Assembly (NCBI GenBank): GCA_029263125.1
Contig: JAJCYD010000029.1
Span: 1 to 64,000, forward strand
DNA from: Solirubrobacteraceae bacterium
GTDB lineage: Bacteria; Actinomycetota; Thermoleophilia; Solirubrobacterales; Solirubrobacteraceae
Length of the DNA stretch: 64,000 nucleotides
Reading direction: 5' to 3'
The position numbers and the translations under genes were made by a program. The notes beneath the pieces are model-generated. The model was not told the origin of the DNA, did not search any database, and was given only the letters and a program-made list of their open reading frames with translations. Below, piece after piece: positions 58,419 to 64,000 of this stretch. How positions within the stretch are numbered: position 1 is the stretch's first letter; the number at the start of each line of letters is the position of its first letter.

Positions 58419-58567
58419 CCGGCGATTCCATCCGGGTAGGCGTTGCCGTCCCAGCGATCGTGCGACGATCGCGCCGACGTCCGTCATGCTGCCGCCCACC
58501 TTGTCGAGCATCTGCTGTCCGGCGACGGTGTTGAACGCTTGCTTCCCGCGCCGTGACCCGCCGATCC

Positions 58568-58951
58568 TCAGTCTCGGGCGCGGCGGGTCCGCAGGCGCTC
58601 CTCCTGCTTCTCCACGACATGGACGATGAGCTTGAGGATCTCCTGCACGCCTGAGGCCTTCGCCTGACCATAGGTAAAGGCCTCGCGCCAGTCGGCGATG
58701 TGCGCCTCCTTGGCCATGACGTTGAAGAAGGCCCGCGGAACCTGCACGCGCACCCGGGCATCCTCGGCGATGCCCTTGGTGACCTGCACCTCCTCGTCCT
58801 TGCCCTGCAGCTCGACGCGGTACATCTGCACGTCCCCGCGGCCCTTGAGCTCGACGGCGAACACGAGCTTCAGCGGTGCCAGCGCCGGCACATCGTCGAT
58901 GAACCGCTCGACGGCGGTCTCGATCAGTCGCTTGGCGTCGTCGGCTGCCAT
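58568..58951 (-). CDS. SCP2 sterol-binding-like protein, 127 aa
   Basis: The protein resembles the SCP2/sterol-carrier fold: an N-terminal helix, then a beta sheet reading A-P-L-K-L-V-F-A-V-E-L-K-G-R and V-Q-M-Y-R-V-E-L-Q-G-K, followed by A-R-V-R-V-Q-V-P. A hydrophobic C-terminal half has I-L-K-L-I-V-H-V-V-E-K. It may bind a lipid or acyl-CoA. It lies upstream of nothing obvious on the same strand, downstream of the acyl-CoA dehydrogenase gene by 41 bp, so it may be co-transcribed with it. Confidence 0.75.
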   Translation of the reverse strand: MAADDAKRLIETAVERFIDDVPALAPLKLVFAVELKGRGDVQMYRVELQGKDEEVQVTKGIAEDARVRVQVPRAFFNVMAKEAHIADWREAFTYGQAKASGVQEILKLIVHVVEKQEERLRTRRARD

Positions 58952-58992
58952 CGGCGAGCAACCCTAGATCATCGGCGGCGCCGCACCCTGCC

Positions 58993-60207
58993 TCAGATCT
59001 TGTTGCGCTGCAGGAGCTTCTTGCCGATGACCATCTTCTGGATCTCCGACGTGCCCTCGCCGATCAGCAGCAGCGGGGCGTCGCGGTAGAGGCGCTCGAT
59101 CTCGTATTCCTTGGAGTATCCATAGCCGCCGTGGATGCGAAAGGACTCCTCGACGCAGAAGCGCCCCGTCTCCGAGGCGAAGAGCTTGGCCATCCCGGCC
59201 TCGAGCTCCGAGCTCTCGCCGGCGTCCTTGAGCCGCGCGGCCTTGCGCGTCAACAGGCGGGCGGCCTCGATCTGGGTGGCCATGTCGGCGAGCTTGAACT
59301 GGATCGCCTGGTGCTGAGCGATCGGCTTGCCGAAGGCCTTGCGCTCCTGTGAGTAGCGCAGCGCGAGCTCCAGCGCCCGCTGGGCGATGCCGACGCCACG
59401 CGCGGCGACGTTCGCGCGACCGACCTCCAGCGCGTCCATCATCTGCACGAAGCCCTTGTTGAGGCCGTCCTCTTCGCCGCCGAGGATGTTCTCCGCCGGG
59501 CAGCGGTAGCCGTCGAAGACGAGCTCGGTCGATTCGACGCCCTTGTAACCCATCTTCTTCAGCGGCGGCGGGACATCAAAGCCCGCCCACTCCCCCGTGT
59601 TATGCGAGACGCCCGGTTCCTTCTCGGCGACGAAGCACGTCATGCCCTTGTAGCGCGGGTCGGCGTCGGGGTCGGTCTTGACGAGCACGAAGACCAGGCC
59701 CGAGCGCAGGCCGTTGGTGACCCACATCTTCTGCCCATTGATCTCATATGCGCCGTCATCGCGCTTGCGCCCCGTGGCCTTCAGCGCCTGGACGTCGGAG
59801 CCCATCTCCGGCTCGGACAGGCTGAAGGCGGCGCGCAGCTCGCCGGTGGCCATCTGCGGCAGCCACTTCCGGCGCTGCTCCTCGGTCCCGAACTTCATCA
59901 GCAGGTAGGAGCCGATGAAGTGCGTGTTGACGATCCCCGAGATCGAGATCCAGCCCCGCGAGAGCTCCTCGACGATCATCACGTAGGTCGTCAGGTCCAG
60001 GCCCATCCCGCCGTACTCCTCGGGAATCGTGACCCCGAACAGCCCGAGCTCCTTCATCTGGTCCACGATGTCCTGCGGGAACTCGTCCTCGTGATCGAAG
60101 TGCTCGGCGTTGGGCAGGATCTGCTCGTCGGCGAACTGGCGGATCATCGCGATGATGTCCTTCTGATCGTCGGTGAGCTCTGAGTACGCTGCGGGGGCAA
60201 GGGCCAT
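58993..60207 (-). CDS. Acyl-CoA dehydrogenase, candidate methylsuccinyl-CoA dehydrogenase
   Basis: The 404-aa flavoenzyme has the family blocks: I-P-E-E-Y-G-G-M-G-L-D near the N-terminus, A-F-S-L-S-E-P-E-M-G-S-D for FAD/substrate binding, and Q-H-Q-A-I-Q-F-K-L-A-D-M. G-G-Y-G-Y-S-K-E-Y-E-I-E-R follows, and the catalytic Glu is in I-G-E-G-T-S-E-I-Q. From memory it resembles the acyl-CoA dehydrogenase in Streptomyces ccr-ecm clusters; with ccr, ecm, maoC and mcl in this window, methylsuccinyl-CoA oxidation to mesaconyl-CoA is the likely role. It is shorter than the Rhodobacter enzyme. Not proven by sequence alone. Confidence 0.86.
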   Translation of the reverse strand: MALAPAAYSELTDDQKDIIAMIRQFADEQILPNAEHFDHEDEFPQDIVDQMKELGLFGVTIPEEYGGMGLDLTTYVMIVEELSRGWISISGIVNTHFIGSYLLMKFGTEEQRRKWLPQMATGELRAAFSLSEPEMGSDVQALKATGRKRDDGAYEINGQKMWVTNGLRSGLVFVLVKTDPDADPRYKGMTCFVAEKEPGVSHNTGEWAGFDVPPPLKKMGYKGVESTELVFDGYRCPAENILGGEEDGLNKGFVQMMDALEVGRANVAARGVGIAQRALELALRYSQERKAFGKPIAQHQAIQFKLADMATQIEAARLLTRKAARLKDAGESSELEAGMAKLFASETGRFCVEESFRIHGGYGYSKEYEIERLYRDAPLLLIGEGTSEIQKMVIGKKLLQRNKI

Positions 60208-60303
60208 TGCTACACGCTCTCTGTCGTCTGGGATAGGCCCCGCCAGCTTAACCGCATGGCCCGTTCCGGCCGCCCCCCGTAGCCGTGCCAGACTGCCGAC
60301 GCG

Positions 60304-61749
60304 ATGGCCAACTTCGCCCGCGACGTCGTCGAGGCCGCCCCACCTGGTCGCCTGGCGCTCGTCGAGCTGGAGCGCACCGGCGCTCGCTACGAATGGACCT
60401 TCGGCGATGTCGCCCGTGCGGCGCGCACGCTGGCGGCGCATATCCACGAGCGCGGCGTGCGGCGCGGGGACACGGTGCTGACCCTCGCCGGCAACCAGCC
60501 CGACTGGGTCGTGGCGATGGTCGCCTGCTTTCGCCAGGGCTACGTGGTGCTGCCCTGCAACGAGCAGCTTCGCTCCAAGGACCTGCGCCTGCGGTTGTCG
60601 GTGTGCCCGCCAGCACTGGTCGTGTGCGACGGTCGCAACGCGGACGTGCTCGCCCGGGCAGGCTGGAACGGACCGACGATCTGGGTGCCGGGCGCCATGC
60701 ACTGGCCCGAGCGCGAGCCGCCGCCCGTCGCCGATCTCGCGCCGACCGATCCCGTGCTGATCACCTTCACGAGCGGCACGGCGGGTGAGCCGAAGGCCGT
60801 CGTCCACGGCCAGCGCTACCTCACCGGCCAGGCGCTGCAGGCCGAGCATTGGCTCGCGCCGCGACCCGGCGACCTCGTCTGGTGCACGGCAGCCAGCGGC
60901 TGGAGCAAGTCGGCGCGCAACGTCTTCGTCGCGCCGTGGATCCGGGGAGCGGCCGCGTTGCTGCACGACGCGCGCTTTGACCCCCACGAGCGCCTGGAGA
61001 TCCTGCGGCGCGAGCGCGTGAACGTCCTGTGCATGGCGCCGACGGAGTACCGGGTCATCGCCAAGCGCGTGACGCTGGGCCCGTGCGATGGACTGCGCGG
61101 GCTCGTGGCCGCGGGCGAGGCGCTCAACCCCGAGGTGCTGCACGTGTGGCAGGACGCCACGGGCCTTGCGATCCGCGACGGCTACGGGCAGACCGAGACC
61201 GGCCAGCTCACCGGCGTGGCACCCGGCGACGAGGTCCGGCCCGGCTCGATGGGACGAGCGCTTCCCGGCGTCGGTGTGTCGATCGACGACGGGGAGCTCA
61301 TCGTCGATCCGACCACGGTCCCGACCTTCTTCCTCGGCTACGCGGGAGACGCGCCGCCCATCGGCCCGTGGCGCACCGGCGACCGGGTCACGCGCGACGA
61401 CGAGGGCTACCTGTACTTCGAGGGCCGCACGGACGACGTGATCATCTCCTCGGGCTACCGGATCGGCCCCTTCGAGGTCGAATCGGCACTCGTCGCCCAC
61501 GAGGCGGTCGCCGAAGCCGCCGTGGTGGCGGCGCCCGACGACGAGCGTGGTTCGGTGGTGCGCGCGGTGGTCGTCCTGCGCGACGGCTTCGCGCCGTCAG
61601 ACGATCTGGCCCGCGCGCTGCAGGAGCACGTCAAGGCGCAGACCGCGCCCTACAAGTACCCGCGGCGCATCGACTTCGCCGGCGAACTGCCCAAGACCGC
61701 CAGTGGCAAGGTCAGGCGGGCGCTGCTGCGCGAGACGACGAGCGCTTGA
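60304..61749 (+). CDS. AMP-forming acyl-CoA synthetase (ANL family)
   Basis: The ANL enzyme (481 aa) has the P-loop-like T-F-T-S-G-T-A-G-E-P-K-A-V-V-H, the A5 motif D-G-Y-G-Q-T-E, and the adenylate-binding Y-F-E-G-R-T-D-D-V-I. The C-terminal catalytic Lys is in P-K-T-A-S-G-K-V. It resembles medium-chain (ACSM-like) acyl-CoA synthetases. It activates a carboxylic acid to its CoA thioester. It is divergent from the acyl-CoA dehydrogenase gene, with 96 bp between the starts. Confidence 0.92.
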   Translation: MANFARDVVEAAPPGRLALVELERTGARYEWTFGDVARAARTLAAHIHERGVRRGDTVLTLAGNQPDWVVAMVACFRQGYVVLPCNEQLRSKDLRLRLSVCPPALVVCDGRNADVLARAGWNGPTIWVPGAMHWPEREPPPVADLAPTDPVLITFTSGTAGEPKAVVHGQRYLTGQALQAEHWLAPRPGDLVWCTAASGWSKSARNVFVAPWIRGAAALLHDARFDPHERLEILRRERVNVLCMAPTEYRVIAKRVTLGPCDGLRGLVAAGEALNPEVLHVWQDATGLAIRDGYGQTETGQLTGVAPGDEVRPGSMGRALPGVGVSIDDGELIVDPTTVPTFFLGYAGDAPPIGPWRTGDRVTRDDEGYLYFEGRTDDVIISSGYRIGPFEVESALVAHEAVAEAAVVAAPDDERGSVVRAVVVLRDGFAPSDDLARALQEHVKAQTAPYKYPRRIDFAGELPKTASGKVRRALLRETTSA

Positions 61750-61757
61750 TTACAAGG

Positions 61758-62138
61758 TCAGGCTCGTTGCTCCGTGCCGTCCTCCAGGGCCGATGCGATC
61801 GATGCGACGTCATCGAGCTCACCGATCGCGACGCTCATGACGAGCTGGTACGCGTCGTCGTTGGAGAACGTCAGGCGGACTCCGTTGAGGCCGTAGAACG
61901 CGATCGTCGCAGCAAGAGCCAGCGGCTTGTTGCCATCGACCAGCGCGTGGTTGCGAGCCAGAGAATGCAACAGGGCGGCCGCATTCTCGTGGATGCTCGG
62001 GTACGCATCCTCGCCGAAGACGGTCGTCCGCGGACTGGCCAGTGCCGACTCGAGCAGACCATGGTCCCTGACGACGGGCGAGATCCCAAGCGCGCGTTGT
62101 GCAACATGCAGCGCGGCGTCATGATCGAGGTAGATCAC
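61758..62138 (-). CDS. doc: Doc/Fic-family toxin
   Basis: The 126-aa protein has the Doc-type Fic fold: M-I-Y-L-D-H-D-A-A-L near the start, G-L-L-E-S-A-L-A-S-P, then the active motif N-H-A-L-V-D-G-N-K-P-L-A (H-x-x-x-D-G-N-K). Doc phosphorylates EF-Tu with ATP, halting translation; the residues needed are present. Its GTG start overlaps the stop of a short upstream reading frame (GTGA) that looks like the end of a missing antitoxin. It converges with the acyl-CoA synthetase gene, 8 bp apart. Confidence 0.88.
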   Translation of the reverse strand: MIYLDHDAALHVAQRALGISPVVRDHGLLESALASPRTTVFGEDAYPSIHENAAALLHSLARNHALVDGNKPLALAATIAFYGLNGVRLTFSNDDAYQLVMSVAIGELDDVASIASALEDGTEQRA

Positions 62139-62203
62139 TCGCCCAGGCGCTTGAGCGCTTCCGCGTAGCGCGGCAACTCCTCGCCGAGCACCTCACGCCG
62201 CGA
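62135..62203 (-). pseudogene. Vestigial antitoxin tail before doc
   Basis: Directly after the ridA stop, in the same frame, comes S-R-R-E-V-L-G-E-E-L-P-R-Y-A-E-A-L-K-R-L then G-E and a stop. The stop overlaps the doc GTG by 4 bp. This is the expected position and composition for the C-terminal helix of a Phd-like antitoxin, but no start or DNA-binding part is present: ridA occupies the sequence before it. Confidence 0.5.
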
Positions 62204-62599
62204 TCAGCTCGACAGCGCCACGACCGCCTCGATCTCGACCTGCGCGCCCTTGGGCAGCGCCGCCACGCCGACGACCACGCGCGCCGGCGGGTCGCTCTCA
62301 AAGAACGTGCCGTACGCCTCGTTGACCTCGGCGAACGCTCCGGCCAGGTCCGTCAGGTAGACCGTGCAGCGCACGGCGTCTGCGAGCGTCGCGCCGGCGG
62401 CAGCGCAGACGGCGGTCAAATTCTCCAGGCAGCGCGTGGCCTGCTCGGCGGGCGTGTCGCCAACCAGCTCGCCGGAGTCGGCATCCAGCGGGATCTGGCC
62501 GGAGCAGAACAACAGGTCGCCGGCCCGGACGGCATGGCTGTAGGGACCGATGGCGGCGGGGGCGCCGATCGCGGTGATCGGCTCGCGATGCTGAGACAC
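62204..62599 (-). CDS. ridA: RidA family reactive intermediate/imine deaminase
   Basis: The 131-aa protein has the RidA (YjgF) core: [21 protein letters not shown] near the N-terminus, C-T-V-Y-L-T-D-L, and [15 protein letters not shown]. The catalytic Arg is in P-A-R and the Glu in V-E-I-E-A. It hydrolyses reactive enamines and imines made by PLP enzymes. The GTG start is 58 bp from the divergent thioredoxin-domain gene. Its stop lies at the antitoxin-remnant boundary. Confidence 0.94.
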   Translation of the reverse strand: MSQHREPITAIGAPAAIGPYSHAVRAGDLLFCSGQIPLDADSGELVGDTPAEQATRCLENLTAVCAAAGATLADAVRCTVYLTDLAGAFAEVNEAYGTFFESDPPARVVVGVAALPKGAQVEIEAVVALSS

Positions 62600-62657
62600 G
62601 TTGGCTCCTGGACGTTGTGCTCGGGTGAGTCGGGGAAGCTATCGCTACGTTGGACCG

Positions 62658-64000
<1,343 letters not shown>

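Noticed and set aside
57882-58567. Minus-strand reading with coding-like stretch near 58420-58560 (A-F-N-T-V-A-G-Q-Q-M-L-D-K-V)
   Set aside because: It has a plausible composition but no start, no known family, and runs antisense into the ferredoxin-like and SucD-like genes; not enough to call a gene.

Overview
The window is high-GC actinobacterial DNA, most plausibly from the class Thermoleophilia (Solirubrobacterales-like). The pointers are a complete coenzyme F420 gene set with a fused CofG/CofH FO synthase, a SigB/SigF-type sigma factor, GTP-dependent PEP carboxykinase, the actinobacterial form of the ethylmalonyl-CoA pathway, and large secreted beta-rich proteins of a kind I associate with that order. 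This placement rests on gene content read by eye, not on a phylogeny. Starts are often GTG or TTG, and operons are tight with many 4-bp stop/start overlaps.

Region 1 (0-4.4 kb) is accessory. It holds a small hypothetical, a lipoprotein, a frameshifted type I restriction specificity (hsdS) remnant, a RadC/JAB-domain protein and an Mrr-type restriction endonuclease, next to tRNA-Pro, tRNA-Gly and tRNA-Trp. It looks like a decayed defence island beside tRNA genes.

Region 2 (4.4-15.6 kb) holds a YceI protein behind a palindrome-rich operator, a two-domain VOC protein and small membrane proteins. It then has an operon with SHOCT protein, b6-like cytochrome b, two small envelope proteins and a methyltransferase. 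A UspA pseudogene, a KhtT/KhtU-like K+/H+ antiporter pair, a TDT-family transporter, a possible hemerythrin fragment and two tRNA-Leu genes follow.

Region 3 (15.7-32 kb) begins with inositol-phosphatase-like and amidase genes, DUF4389 and an enoyl-CoA hydratase. The F420 operon npdG-cofD-cofC-cofE, greA and the FO synthase fbiC follow. An NMT1-type lipoprotein starts 24 bp from fbiC in the opposite direction. PPK2, YgfZ and an exonuclease/GIY-YIG fusion come next.

Region 4 (32-61 kb) is dominated by central carbon metabolism. Crotonyl-CoA carboxylase/reductase (ccr), ethylmalonyl-CoA mutase (ecm), the mutase chaperone meaB, a MaoC-type mesaconyl-CoA hydratase candidate, malyl/methylmalyl-CoA lyase (mcl) and a methylsuccinyl-CoA dehydrogenase candidate together cover the diagnostic steps of the ethylmalonyl-CoA pathway for acetate assimilation. 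They are scattered among regulators and transporters rather than clustered. Downstream of mcl is a tight operon of a divergent NDP-forming acyl-CoA ligase pair and a tiny ferredoxin-like protein; I infer it handles malyl-CoA or a related thioester. PEP carboxykinase and a Glu/Leu-family dehydrogenase connect these steps to gluconeogenesis and amino acids.

Region 5 (61.7-64 kb) has a Doc-type toxin whose antitoxin survives only as a 22-codon tail, RidA, and the start of a YyaL/SSP411-family thioredoxin-domain protein cut by the window end.

Novel or unusual signals include a related long palindromic element placed just upstream of both greA and the sigma-factor gene, several recognisable pseudogenes (hsdS, uspA, arsR), TTGC/GCAA dyads shared by the yceI and marR promoters, a dyad in front of the MFS-merR operon, and a divergent gene pair whose start codons share the tetranucleotide CATG.
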